DNA of 64,000 nucleotides from Polaribacter tangerinus (GTDB taxonomy: Bacteria; Bacteroidota; Bacteroidia; Flavobacteriales; Flavobacteriaceae): assembly GCF_038024095.1 (NCBI RefSeq), contig NZ_CP150668.1, forward strand, positions 434,001 through 498,000. Reading direction: 5' to 3'. The position numbers and the translations under genes were made by a program. Of the stretch, positions 1 to 8,776 are shown piece by piece (within the stretch, counting starts at the first letter, position 1; each line of letters begins with the position of its first letter). Below the pieces are notes generated by a model. The model ran no database searches and was not told the origin of the DNA. It worked only from the letters and a program-made list of their open reading frames with translations.

Positions 1-504
1 GATAAAAAGGAAGCTTCACCAATTTTAAAAAATATTGGTCGTTTAAATAAACAACCTAGCAAATATTCTTTAAAAGGAATTCATCAAAAAAAGGAAACAA
101 AAAAAACAGTAGAAGAAGAAAACTTCGACAATCATCCTAAAACTCCTTTTACCAACAACGATTTACAAAACTACTGGAAAGAATATGTTACTGTATTAAA
201 CAAAAAAGGGGAAAGAAGTATGGCTTCTATAGTTGCTACAGATACTCCTGTGCTTAAAGAAAATTTTGAAATATCTTTTACTGTTCCTAATAAATTGATG
301 CAAGATCAGTTCTTAAAGGGAAGACCCAAATTACTAAATTTCTTAAGAGAAAAACTAAACAATTATGGTATTGATATTTTGGTAGCTCTTAATGAAACTA
401 TTGAAAAAAAGTTTGCGTATACACCTCAAGAAAAATACAATAAACTTAAAGAGAAAAATCCGCTTTTAGAAAAATTGCGTCAAACATTTGAGTTAGACTT
501 GTAA
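1..504 (+). CDS. dnaX: DNA polymerase III gamma/tau subunit, C-terminal end (partial)
   Basis: The frame is open from the first base of the window to a TAA at 502-504, so this is the last 167 codons of a longer gene. The visible part is a lysine-rich linker followed by a small C-terminal domain with FTNNDLQNYWKEYV near its start and a charged helical end. This matches the C-terminal tau domain of flavobacterial DnaX as I remember it. The ATPase and zinc modules lie outside the window, so the identification rests on the tail alone. Tau links the replicative polymerase cores to the clamp loader. The 3' end overlaps the convergent antiporter gene by 25 bp, so there is no room for a separate terminator. 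Confidence 0.66.
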   Translation, partial: DKKEASPILKNIGRLNKQPSKYSLKGIHQKKETKKTVEEENFDNHPKTPFTNNDLQNYWKEYVTVLNKKGERSMASIVATDTPVLKENFEISFTVPNKLMQDQFLKGRPKLLNFLREKLNNYGIDILVALNETIEKKFAYTPQEKYNKLKEKNPLLEKLRQTFELDL

Positions 505-2324
505 GAATCTCCAATGCTTTTGCCTAAATAAGAAAAAGTAAGCTCTTTTTTATCAACGCCTAATTTTTCGAACTCAGAAATTAAATAAATGCCTTTATCT
601 TTTTGCACAAATAAGGGTATTGATTTTTCTTCTGTGGATAAAAGCGTTAAAATATTATAGTATTCTTGAGGCGAAGAAATAGTTACTTCATGAATTTTCG
701 GGTCTTCTCTGTACGCTTCACTTAAATTTATATAATCGTCATTTGGTGTAAAAAAACTTGCTCTCGCATCTTTCGGCGCGTTTATAATTTCTGTTGAAGA
801 AGCCAGCTTATAACTTCCATGCTCTCCGAAATCTTTTGTAAAGCTTGTAATAGCATGGTTATTTACAGCATCGCTACCTGTTAAAGCTATTAAATAACCT
901 ACATCATTAAGCTCTATATTGTTTGCTAATTCATCATCATAAACATCAACTTCAAAAGCATCTAAATCGTTATCTAAGGCTTGTTGAATAAATATTTTAT
1001 TGGAATCAATTAATATAACTCTTTTTCCTTTTTGCTTAAGATAAGAGGCAATTAAACGAACCGGATTGGAGGCACCAACAAACAAAATAGCGTCTGACTT
1101 ACTTAAAAATACTCCTACAAGCTTTGCAAAAAATCTAGCGGTAGTTGCATTTAAAAGTACTGTACCCAACACTATCATGAAAACTAATGGAGTTATGTAC
1201 TCTGCACCAGCAACGCCCTGTTTTAGTAATTTACTACCAAATAAAGAAGCAATACCCGCAGCTACAATACCACGTGGTCCTACCCAACTTATAAATAGTT
1301 TTTCTTTAAATTTTAATTTCGATTTAAAAGTACTAGAAAAAACTGCTAGTGGCCTTATAATAAATACAACACTTGCAAAAAGTGCCGCTGTTTTCCAGTT
1401 ATAAAGCAACATTAAATCTTCAATATTTATGTTTGCTGCAAGCAAAATAAATAAGATAGAAATTAATAAAACACTTAAAGATTCTTTAAAATACAATAGT
1501 TCTTTAATATTGTTTAACTTTCCGTTTCCAAGAACCATTCCCATTACTACCACTGCCAACAAGCCAGACTCATGGGCAAATAATTCTGATTCTACAAAAA
1601 CTAACAAAACGGTAGATAATGAAACTACGTTTAATAAGTAATGCGGAATTAACTTTTTATTTATTGCATACGCCAATGCATGGGCAAAAGTGAAACCGAA
1701 AGTAGTACCAAATAGTAAAATTTTACCAAATTCTATTAAAGCTGTTTTGGTAAAACCACCACCACCGCCAACACTTATAAATTCAAATACCAAAACGGCT
1801 ACTAATGCACCTATTGGATCAATTAAAATACCTTCCCATTTTAACACTGTCGAAATGTCTTTTTTAAGAGGAATGTTTCTAAGAATGGGGGTAATTACCG
1901 TAGGACCTGTAACAATTATTAAGCCAGAAAAAAGAAACGACAAATCCCAACCTAAATTAAAAGTATAGTGCGCCGCTATGGCTGCGCCAAAAAAAGTAAT
2001 TGCAGAACCTAAAGTAATCAACTTTGTTATTACAGGGCCTACATTTTTAATTTCACTTCTTTTAAGTGTTAATCCTCCTTCAAAAAGAACCACACTTATG
2101 GCTAAAGAAACAAAATAATATAAGCCATCTCCAGGAAAAAGGCCTTTAGTACCGTTCCAGATAGGTTCTATCCACTTACTACCATCTTCGCTTAAATATG
2201 CCGCTGCTATGGGACCAACCAACAAACCAATGAGTATTAATGGTAAAATTGCTGGAATTTTAAATTTCCATGCAAACCATTGTGCTAATATTCCTAGTAT
2301 AATAATTCCTGCGAGTTCTAACAT
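480..2324 (-). CDS. CPA1-family cation:proton antiporter with C-terminal TrkA-N-like domain
   Basis: This 614-residue inner-membrane protein would exchange Na+ or K+ for protons. Residues 1-400 are a run of about 12 hydrophobic segments. TGPTVI at about residue 141 and EGILIDPIGA at about 165 are NhaP/CPA1 signatures; the Asp of the second is the usual ion-binding acid. From about residue 412 the chain becomes soluble, with a Rossmann-like start (ILFVGASNPVRLIASYL) typical of TrkA-N regulatory domains that sense nucleotides. The start ATG follows a stop-rich stretch and gives a plausible first membrane helix. It is transcribed alone and convergent with dnaX. Ion preference cannot be read from the sequence. 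Confidence 0.88.
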   Translation of the reverse strand: MLELAGIIILGILAQWFAWKFKIPAILPLILIGLLVGPIAAAYLSEDGSKWIEPIWNGTKGLFPGDGLYYFVSLAISVVLFEGGLTLKRSEIKNVGPVITKLITLGSAITFFGAAIAAHYTFNLGWDLSFLFSGLIIVTGPTVITPILRNIPLKKDISTVLKWEGILIDPIGALVAVLVFEFISVGGGGGFTKTALIEFGKILLFGTTFGFTFAHALAYAINKKLIPHYLLNVVSLSTVLLVFVESELFAHESGLLAVVVMGMVLGNGKLNNIKELLYFKESLSVLLISILFILLAANINIEDLMLLYNWKTAALFASVVFIIRPLAVFSSTFKSKLKFKEKLFISWVGPRGIVAAGIASLFGSKLLKQGVAGAEYITPLVFMIVLGTVLLNATTARFFAKLVGVFLSKSDAILFVGASNPVRLIASYLKQKGKRVILIDSNKIFIQQALDNDLDAFEVDVYDDELANNIELNDVGYLIALTGSDAVNNHAITSFTKDFGEHGSYKLASSTEIINAPKDARASFFTPNDDYINLSEAYREDPKIHEVTISSPQEYYNILTLLSTEEKSIPLFVQKDKGIYLISEFEKLGVDKKELTFSYLGKSIGDSYKSNSNV

Positions 2325-2427
2325 TGCTTAATTTAAAAAAACTAAGTTATAAAAAAACCTTTGACTAGCAAGTTTCTTCTGTAGAATAATCATTATTTTT
2401 GTTGCCTTACAAAAAAGGAAACAAATC

Positions 2428-3009
2428 ATGTTAGGACTACAATTTGAAACGGCTACTTCTTGGGCAGATATTGCCAAAGTGAATTTAGAACAAATATTAA
2501 CCGATCATGCTTTTTTAGAGCAAAAAGCGGCCTCTAATGCTGTTTCTATTATTATTAATTACTCCGAAGAAACGGAGCTAGTAAAAGAAATGAGCAATAT
2601 TGCCATAGAGGAAATGCAACACTTTAAAATGGTTCATTTGTTAATGGTAAAACGTGGAATGGTTTTAGGAAGAGAACAAAAAAACGATTATGCAATTCGT
2701 TTGCAAAAATTTTTCACAAAAACAAAAGACAGAACAGAGGCCTTAGTTCAGCGTTTATTAATTGCTGCATTAATTGAAGCAAGAAGTTGTGAGCGATTTA
2801 AAGTTTTTTCTGAAAATATGGAAGATGAAGAGTTGCAAAAATTTTATAAAAACTTAATGATTTCTGAAGCCGGGCATTATACCACATTTTTAAAGTTTGC
2901 AAGAGAATACCAAGACAGAGAAGTTGTAGACAAAAAATGGAATGACTTGTTGGCTTTTGAAGCAGAAATGATGAAAGAACGTGGAAAAACTGCTAAAATT
3001 CACGGCTAA
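2428..3009 (+). CDS. miaE: tRNA-(ms2io6A)-hydroxylase
   Basis: This 193-residue enzyme hydroxylates the isopentenyl side chain of ms2i6A at tRNA position 37. The fold is a ferritin-like four-helix bundle with a di-iron site. The ligand motifs are visible in order: DHAFLEQKAAS, then IEEMQHF, then EARSCERF, then SEAGHY. The length is normal for the short MiaE family. A TATTTTTG box at 2394-2401, 26 bp upstream of the ATG, fits a Bacteroidota -7 element. The next gene begins 27 bp after the stop, so the two may be cotranscribed. Confidence 0.9.
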   Translation: MLGLQFETATSWADIAKVNLEQILTDHAFLEQKAASNAVSIIINYSEETELVKEMSNIAIEEMQHFKMVHLLMVKRGMVLGREQKNDYAIRLQKFFTKTKDRTEALVQRLLIAALIEARSCERFKVFSENMEDEELQKFYKNLMISEAGHYTTFLKFAREYQDREVVDKKWNDLLAFEAEMMKERGKTAKIHG

Positions 3010-3036
3010 TTTTATTGAGTAAAATAACCACAAAGA

Positions 3037-3468
3037 ATGTTTAGCAAAGAGGAAGCTGCGTTATTAAGAAAAGAATTTTGGACTAGCTTTGGAAAGTCTT
3101 TTCCAAGAAAATGGCTTTTGTACAACACAAAAATAAAAGGTTTTTCTTTTAAATTTGTAGCAGATAGAAAAAAAGCTGCCGTTTGTTTGGATATTGAAAA
3201 TAAGGATGAATTGGTAAACCTACTCTACTACGATCAGTTATTGTCTTTAAAAACGTTACTTGAAAATGAGATTCCGGATGTAATTTTTGATGATGATTAT
3301 CTGTTAGAAAACGGAAAAAGAATTCATAGAATATATGTGCCTTTTCAAGGAAAGTTTAGCATTCATAATAAAAATACCTGGAGGGATTGTTACAAATTTT
3401 ATGTTGAAAAGATGTCTAAACTCGAAGATTTTTACATTAACTATGAAGATGTTATAAAAAATATTTAA
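3037..3468 (+). CDS. DUF4268 domain-containing protein
   Basis: This 143-residue soluble protein resembles the DUF4268 family as found in flavobacteria. It opens with FSKEEAALLRKEFWTSFG and carries a beta-rich middle (KGFSFKFVADRKKAAVCLDI) and an acidic, aromatic end. No catalytic motif is obvious. DUF4268 occurs elsewhere fused to DNA-related modules, but this copy is the single domain. It starts 27 bp after miaE and probably shares its transcript. A dispersed repeat with hairpins follows at once and may end transcription. The family call is from memory of motifs; function is unknown. Confidence 0.72.
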   Translation: MFSKEEAALLRKEFWTSFGKSFPRKWLLYNTKIKGFSFKFVADRKKAAVCLDIENKDELVNLLYYDQLLSLKTLLENEIPDVIFDDDYLLENGKRIHRIYVPFQGKFSIHNKNTWRDCYKFYVEKMSKLEDFYINYEDVIKNI

Positions 3469-3509
3469 TTCCTATTCACAACTACTATTTTAACTGTAAC
3501 AACGCTTTT

Positions 3510-3628
3510 GCGTTAAGGATTGAAGCGAAAATCATTTTATTTTTTTGGTTTTTGAAATATGAAGAAACAAAAAAAATAAAATAGTGTAGCAAAAAGCCTG
3601 ACCACACTTTTTTTGTGTGGTAACGCCC
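3510..3628 (+). repeat. Dispersed intergenic repeat element, copy 1 (119 bp)
   Basis: The element starts with GCGTTAAGGATTGAAGCG and ends with GCCTGACC, a CCACAC-T7-GTGTGG hairpin and TAACGCCC. The two ends are imperfect inverted repeats (GCGTTA against TAACGC). In the middle, an A/T-rich inverted repeat (ATTTTATTTTTTTGGTTT against GAAACAAAAAAAATAAAAT) can form a second stem. It matches the elements at 14935-15042 and, inverted, 35102-35201. It lies between convergent genes, so it may also act as a terminator. No ORF is inside. Confidence 0.75.
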
Positions 3629-3648
3629 AAAAAAAAAATTTACTCGTT

Positions 3649-3987
3649 TTATTTTATAAATTGTATGCTTAGCGGGTATGAAGGCAATTGGTTATTGCTC
3701 GCTCTTATTGCGTTTATTATAGGAAAAATAAGATAAAACACACCAATAATAATTAGCCCTAAAATACCTAAACCGAGTAATAAAATTAGCGGAATGCAAA
3801 TTAATATGTAAATAAACATCGAAATTCTGAAGTTTAGAATAGCCTTACCATGAAAATCCATATCCAGTATTTCATCCTTTTTTGTGAGCCATAAAACCAA
3901 AGGAACAATAAAACCTCCAATACCTGATACGAAGTCTAATAGTTGACTTAAATGGGTTATTACCAATAATTGTTTATCTTCTTTCAT
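3649..3987 (-). CDS. DUF4870 domain-containing small membrane protein
   Basis: The protein has 112 residues from the ATG at 3987, which gives MKEDKQLLVITHLSQLLDF. A longer in-frame start at 4050 adds 21 hydrophobic residues before this conserved start and is less likely. Features of DUF4870 are seen: an N-terminal helix with His and Leu, a GGFIVPLVLWLTKKD hairpin segment, FHGKAILNFRIS, and two C-terminal membrane segments around LILLLGLGILGLIIIGVFY. The family is usually 100-120 residues. The function is unknown. It is a single gene flanked by the repeat element and the mnmE promoter region. Confidence 0.82.
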   Translation of the reverse strand: MKEDKQLLVITHLSQLLDFVSGIGGFIVPLVLWLTKKDEILDMDFHGKAILNFRISMFIYILICIPLILLLGLGILGLIIIGVFYLIFPIINAIRASNNQLPSYPLSIQFIK

Positions 3988-4217
3988 AAATTTAAAGTCG
4001 TTTTTTATAAAGTAACAATGTAGTAAATAAAAACTACATAAAAAATACAATTGGCTTTATCGCCTTTAATTGATGCCTATTTTATAATAAAGTTACTTTT
4101 ATTAAAGACTTTATTTTATTTATTTTGTTACAACCAAGGTGAATTTTTTATTCATTTATATTGAATTAATAGATTTATTATCTACAAACTGATAAAAATG
4201 TTCTGTATTTTTGCTTT

Positions 4218-5612
4218 ATGAATAATAATGATACAATTATTGCATTGGCAACACCTGCAGGTGTTGGTGCTATTTCTGTTATTAGACTTTCTGGCGAAAA
4301 AGCCATAGAAATTGTTGCTGCAAACTTTAAGTCTGTTCATAAAAATAAGCAGTTGCTAAATCAAAAAACGCACACAATTCACCTTGGTCATATCATCCAA
4401 AATGATACTATTATAGACGAAGTTTTGGTATCTGTTTTTAAAAATCCGAATTCCTACACCGGAGAAAATATTGTTGAAATATCTTGTCATGGATCGAGTT
4501 TTATACAACAAGAAATTATTCAATTATTTCTAAAAAAAGGTTGTAGAATGGCAGATAACGGAGAGTTTACCATGAGAGCCTTTTTAAACGGAAAGATGGA
4601 TTTGAGTCAAGCAGAGGCAGTAGCAGATGTAATTGCATCTAATTCGGCGGCAAGCCATCAAATGGCTATACAGCAAATGCGTGGCGGTATTACAAGCGAG
4701 TTAAAGGAATTGCGAAGTCAGCTACTAGATTTTGCTGCTTTAATTGAGCTCGAACTCGATTTTTCCGGTGAAGATGTTGAGTTTGCAGACCGAACAAAGT
4801 TTAAGGAATTAGTTGTTAAAATTACAGCTGTTTTAAAGAAATTAATAGACTCTTTTGCCTTTGGAAACGCCTTAAAAAACGGAATTCCAGTTGCAATAAT
4901 CGGTGCTCCTAATGTGGGCAAATCTACCCTATTAAACGCGCTCTTAAACGAAGATAAAGCAATTGTTTCTGATATTGAAGGAACCACAAGAGATGCCATA
5001 GAGGATGAAATTATAATTGATGGTGTTGCTTTTCGTTTTATAGATACTGCGGGTATTAGAGACACTACAGATGTGGTAGAAAATATTGGTATTTTAAAAA
5101 CATTTGAAAAAGCAGAAAATGCACAGTTGCTAATATTTATGATTGCAGCCAATAAATTTACAACTGAAAAAAATAAAATTGAAGAAGAAATTAATCGAAT
5201 TAAAGAAAAATTTCCAAACAAAAGATTGCTAATCATTGCCAATAAAGTGGATACGCTTTCTAACACTGAAATTGAAACGTTAGAAAGATCGTTTGAAAAC
5301 TTAATTCCTCTTTCTGCAAAAAACAAAACAGGTTTAGACCAGCTAAAAAATGAATTAACAGGTCTTGTAAATATTGGTGCTTTAAGTAACAACGAAACTA
5401 TAGTTACCAATTCTAGGCATTTTGAAGCTTTAAATAACGCGCTAAACGCCATTTCTTCTGTAAAAGAAGGTATAGATTTAGAAATTTCTACAGATTTATT
5501 TTCTATTGATATTCGTGAGTGCTTGCGTCATCTTGGAAATATTACCGGAGAATATGATGTTGATAAAGATATTTTAGGACATATTTTTGGTAATTTTTGT
5601 ATCGGGAAATAA
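4218..5612 (+). CDS. mnmE: tRNA uridine-5-carboxymethylaminomethyl modification GTPase MnmE
   Basis: This 464-residue protein works with MnmG to modify U34 of certain tRNAs. Its parts are an N-terminal tetrahydrofolate-binding domain (about 1-118, starting NDTIIALATPAGVGAISVIR), a helical domain split around an inserted GTPase (about 215-375), and the C-terminal CIGK end that carries the catalytic Cys. GTPase motifs are clear: GAPNVGKS, DTAGI and NKVD. Length and order are normal. The ATG lies only 4 bp after a TATTTTTG box at 4206-4213, which would leave almost no 5' leader if that box is the real -7 element. Confidence 0.97.
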   Translation: MNNNDTIIALATPAGVGAISVIRLSGEKAIEIVAANFKSVHKNKQLLNQKTHTIHLGHIIQNDTIIDEVLVSVFKNPNSYTGENIVEISCHGSSFIQQEIIQLFLKKGCRMADNGEFTMRAFLNGKMDLSQAEAVADVIASNSAASHQMAIQQMRGGITSELKELRSQLLDFAALIELELDFSGEDVEFADRTKFKELVVKITAVLKKLIDSFAFGNALKNGIPVAIIGAPNVGKSTLLNALLNEDKAIVSDIEGTTRDAIEDEIIIDGVAFRFIDTAGIRDTTDVVENIGILKTFEKAENAQLLIFMIAANKFTTEKNKIEEEINRIKEKFPNKRLLIIANKVDTLSNTEIETLERSFENLIPLSAKNKTGLDQLKNELTGLVNIGALSNNETIVTNSRHFEALNNALNAISSVKEGIDLEISTDLFSIDIRECLRHLGNITGEYDVDKDILGHIFGNFCIGK

Positions 5613-5971
5613 TGAAACCTGAAGATTTAATTGGAAACTACTCAATTATTGGTAGCAATCAAGACGACAAAGACGCCACATACACTGGCACACTGTCTCT
5701 AACTTTAGATGAGCATAACAGAATTATTGCTAAATGGTTCATTAATAAAGGTCAGGAACAATTTGGAGTCGGATTTTTTAAAAACAACATCTTAGTAATT
5801 AATTTTCAATACCATGGCGACGAACAAAATATTTATAAAGGAGTGGTAGTTTATAAATGCATCACCAAAAACATTTTAGAAGGTTTTTGGTCGGAAGAGT
5901 TCGGAAACCCACAATTTTTAGGCGAGGAAAATTGCTTTCGAGTGCTAGAAAGTCCAGAAACGATTCATTAA
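5612..5971 (+). CDS. Hypothetical protein translationally coupled to mnmE
   Basis: I do not recognise this 119-residue protein. The ATG at 5612 overlaps the mnmE stop (TAATG), which favours this start over an upstream TTG and suggests coupled translation. There is no signal peptide and no membrane segment. The sequence alternates short hydrophobic strands with polar turns (GTLSLTLDEHNRIIAKWFIN, GVGFFKNNILVINFQYHG, LEGFWSEEFGNP), as in a small beta-barrel or lipocalin-like fold. Conserved-looking Gly and Trp residues sit at strand ends. No catalytic motif stands out. Confidence 0.7.
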   Translation: MKPEDLIGNYSIIGSNQDDKDATYTGTLSLTLDEHNRIIAKWFINKGQEQFGVGFFKNNILVINFQYHGDEQNIYKGVVVYKCITKNILEGFWSEEFGNPQFLGEENCFRVLESPETIH

Positions 5972-6145
5972 CGGCTTTTTTGCAAAAATAAAACTTGTTT
6001 TATGGCAATATAAATTACCATACGTATAAATTTTATTTAACAATTAAACTTTTTTTTACCTATCTATTTTTTTTAAAAAGACATTCTTTTTTTATTTAAA
6101 TTCGTTAAAACAAAATGGTGTCAATTAAATTACCATTATTTAATT

Positions 6146-7678
6146 ATGATTCAAAATATAGAAAATATAGAGCTTCATTTTTTAACTTTAAATGACTATA
6201 AAGAGTTAAAAGACGCTATGATAAATGCCTATGACAGCATGCCAGATTCTTACTGGAAAGAAGCGCAAATAAAAGCGCTAATAAATAAATTTCCTGAAGG
6301 ACAAGTAGTTATAAAAATTAATGGAGAACTAGCAGGCTGTGCGCTTTCTATAATTTTAGATTACAACCGTTTCGACGACCAGCATACCTACAAAGAAATT
6401 ACTGGTGCTTTTACCTTTGATACTCATAATAAAAATGGTGATATTTTATATGGAATTGATGTATTTATTAAATCGGAATATCGAGGCTTACGACTTGGAC
6501 GAAGGTTATATGATTACCGAAAAGAATTGGCAGAAAAATTAAACCTTAGAGGTATTGCATTTGGTGGGAGAATACCGAACTACCATAAATATGCAGCAAC
6601 TTTAACCCCAAAAGAATACATAGAAAAAGTAAAACGTAAAGAAATTAATGATCCTGTATTAAATTTTCAAATTTCAAATGATTTTCATCCTTCTAAAATA
6701 TTAAAAGGCTACTTAGAAGGAGACGAAAACTCGGGAGAATTTGCAGTACTACTAGAATGGGATAATATTTATTACGAGAAAAAGTCTAAAGAGGCAGCTA
6801 ATAAAAAGAAAGTAGTTCGTTTAGGCCTAATTCAATGGCAAATGCGTTTGTACAAAGATTTAGAAGAACTTATGCAACAAGCAGAATATTTTGTGGATGC
6901 CGTTTCTGCCTACAGATCTGATTTTGCTCTTTTTCCTGAATTTTTTAATGCTCCTTTAATGGCAGACAACAATCATTTACCAGAATCTGAAGCCATTAGA
7001 GAATTGGCAAAATATACGCCACAAATTGTTCAGAAATTTTCTGAGCTTGCAATTACGTATAATATTAATATTATTACTGGTAGTATGCCTGAAATTAAAA
7101 ATAAGCTTCTTTACAACGTAGGCTATATTTGTAAAAGAGATGGAACCACAGAACGATATGAAAAACTTCATGTTACGCCCGATGAAGCTAAAGTTTGGGG
7201 TATGCAAGGTGGTAATCAGTTAAAAACTTTTGATACTGATTGTGGTAAAATTGGCGTTCTTATTTGTTACGATTCAGAATTTCCAGAGCTAAGTCGTTTA
7301 CTTGCAGATGAAGGAATGGATATTTTATTTATACCTTTTTTAACTGATACTCAAAACGGATACTCGAGAGTGCGATACTGTGCACAAGCAAGAGCAATTG
7401 AAAATGAATGCTATGTTGCTATTGCTGGTAGTGTAGGTAATTTACCTAAAGTAAATAATATGGATATACAATATGCGCAATCTATGGTGTTTACCCCATG
7501 CGATTTTTCTTTTCCTGCAAACGGTATCAAGGCAGAAGCCACCACTAATACAGAAATGATTTTAATAGCAGATGTAGATTTAGATTTACTGAAAGACTTA
7601 AACAAGTTTGGCGCTGTAAGAAATTTAAATGATCGGAGAAAAGATATTTTTGAATTGAAAAAAAGAGATATTAATTAA
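6146..7678 (+). CDS. GNAT acetyltransferase fused to carbon-nitrogen hydrolase (nitrilase superfamily)
   Basis: This 510-residue cytosolic protein has two domains. Residues 1-215 form a GNAT-like acyltransferase (FIKSEYRGLRLGRRLYDYRK is the acetyl-CoA loop region). Residues 225-505 form a nitrilase-superfamily hydrolase with the catalytic triad visible: Glu in LFPEFFNAP, Lys in YEKLHVTPDEA and Cys in VLICYDSEFPEL. Nitrilase-superfamily enzymes cleave C-N bonds in amides, nitriles or N-acyl groups. This pairing is widespread in bacteria, but its substrate is not established. The gene is single and its last codons overlap the convergent response regulator by 8 bp. Confidence 0.9.
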   Translation: MIQNIENIELHFLTLNDYKELKDAMINAYDSMPDSYWKEAQIKALINKFPEGQVVIKINGELAGCALSIILDYNRFDDQHTYKEITGAFTFDTHNKNGDILYGIDVFIKSEYRGLRLGRRLYDYRKELAEKLNLRGIAFGGRIPNYHKYAATLTPKEYIEKVKRKEINDPVLNFQISNDFHPSKILKGYLEGDENSGEFAVLLEWDNIYYEKKSKEAANKKKVVRLGLIQWQMRLYKDLEELMQQAEYFVDAVSAYRSDFALFPEFFNAPLMADNNHLPESEAIRELAKYTPQIVQKFSELAITYNINIITGSMPEIKNKLLYNVGYICKRDGTTERYEKLHVTPDEAKVWGMQGGNQLKTFDTDCGKIGVLICYDSEFPELSRLLADEGMDILFIPFLTDTQNGYSRVRYCAQARAIENECYVAIAGSVGNLPKVNNMDIQYAQSMVFTPCDFSFPANGIKAEATTNTEMILIADVDLDLLKDLNKFGAVRNLNDRRKDIFELKKRDIN

Positions 7679-8426
7679 TCCAATTTTTAAAATCTTTTAC
7701 GCGTTCTCTACTTACTATAATTTCTGTATCATTATAAGAAGTTAAGGTTAACTTCAATCGAGAATTAGTGTATGAAATAATATCTTCGATAGCATTTATA
7801 TGCACAATAAAAGTTCTATTAACTCTAAAGAAAATTTCTGGGTTAATAAGCTCTAACCAATATTCTAAAGAATGGTCTAGTAAATAATTTCTTCCGTCTA
7901 AAGTGTGTATGTAAGTAGCTTTATTTTCGCTAAAAAAACATACAATTTCATTTATGTTAATAATTTTTATATGCTGCCCAACTCTAATAGTTATTCTTTT
8001 TTTAAACTTCCTATCTACCGGATTTACTAATAACTTTTTAATATCATCTAGATGTACTTTTAAATTAGCAATGTTCGGTTGATGTTCTTTAAATTTTTCT
8101 ATGGCAACTTTTAATTCATCTTCATCTAAAGGTTTTAGTAAATAGTCTATACTATTTAATTTAAAAGCTTTTAAAGCATACTCGTCATAAGCAGTTGTAA
8201 AAATAATAGCAGATTTTACAGTAATTTCCTCAAAAATTTCAAAAGATAAACCATCTGAAAGCTGAATATCTAAAAAAATTAAATCGGGATGCTTGTTATT
8301 TTGTAACCAATTTAAAGACTCTTCTACCGAATGTAAGAGTTGCTGAACCTCTATATTAAGAACAGACAACATTCTTTTTAATCTTCTTGCAGCTGGTTTT
8401 TCATCTTCAATAATTAATACATTCAT
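7671..8426 (-). CDS. LytTR-family response regulator
   Basis: This 251-residue protein has a receiver domain (about 1-120) and a LytTR DNA-binding domain (about 150-250). In the receiver the acidic pair is IEDE at residues 6-9, the phosphoacceptor Asp is D53 (LIFLDIQ), and the switch Thr and Lys appear in IFTTAYDEYALKAF and LLKPLDEDEL. The LytTR part has the usual RVGQHIKIIN start and FFRVNRTFIVHINAI core. It lies downstream of a LytS-type kinase and a set of 2TM genes on the same strand, so it is the likely partner of that kinase. The gap of 40 bp to the broken 2TM gene is compatible with one transcript. Confidence 0.93.
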   Translation of the reverse strand: MNVLIIEDEKPAARRLKRMLSVLNIEVQQLLHSVEESLNWLQNNKHPDLIFLDIQLSDGLSFEIFEEITVKSAIIFTTAYDEYALKAFKLNSIDYLLKPLDEDELKVAIEKFKEHQPNIANLKVHLDDIKKLLVNPVDRKFKKRITIRVGQHIKIININEIVCFFSENKATYIHTLDGRNYLLDHSLEYWLELINPEIFFRVNRTFIVHINAIEDIISYTNSRLKLTLTSYNDTEIIVSRERVKDFKNWIN

Positions 8427-8466
8427 TATTCGATTACTTTTATCGGAGTTATTTTGTTACTTTAAT

Positions 8467-8775
8467 TTATTTTAAATATTCATTTATTTTTTTCTGTTTC
8501 CAATCTGAACCAAAAAAAGCAGGAAAAACAAAAACTACTAGTGCATGTAACATCAAAAAGACGCCCCAAAATAACCATATAGGAGTTGCTATAAATCCGT
8601 TTTAATTAAAATTATTACTCAATACAAAATTTCCAATAATGGTAAATTTAATTTTGATAATAAAGGTAAATAATATGTTTAGCAACAGATAAAAGATTAG
8701 GTGTTTGTAAAACTTTTTTTGCTTTAAAACACTGCATTTTACCTCTTCTAATTGCTTTTTTTGTACATCGGTCAT
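8467..8775 (-). pseudogene. 2TM-domain gene interrupted by one in-frame stop
   Basis: On the minus strand an ATG at 8775 opens MTDVQKKQLEEVKCS and reads through a 2TM-like protein, except that codon 58 is TAA (8602-8604). The same frame continues without shift to WLFWGVFLMLHALVVF and the family end motif GSDWKQKKINEYLK, stopping at 8467-8469. Full length would be 102 residues, as in the three neighbours. It lies 1 bp after the stop of the upstream 2TM gene. The undamaged frame on both sides of a single stop points to a recent nonsense mutation or a sequencing error. Stop-codon readthrough is possible but unsupported. Confidence 0.78.
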
Positions 8776-8776
8776 A

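Noticed and set aside
4718..5452. 244-codon minus-strand ORF inside mnmE
   Set aside because: It is the mirror of a well-conserved GTPase gene, Ser-rich in the manner of antisense frames, with no domain.
5597..5611. TTG start five codons upstream of the gene after mnmE
   Set aside because: The ATG at 5612 overlaps the mnmE stop as TAATG, a common coupling arrangement.
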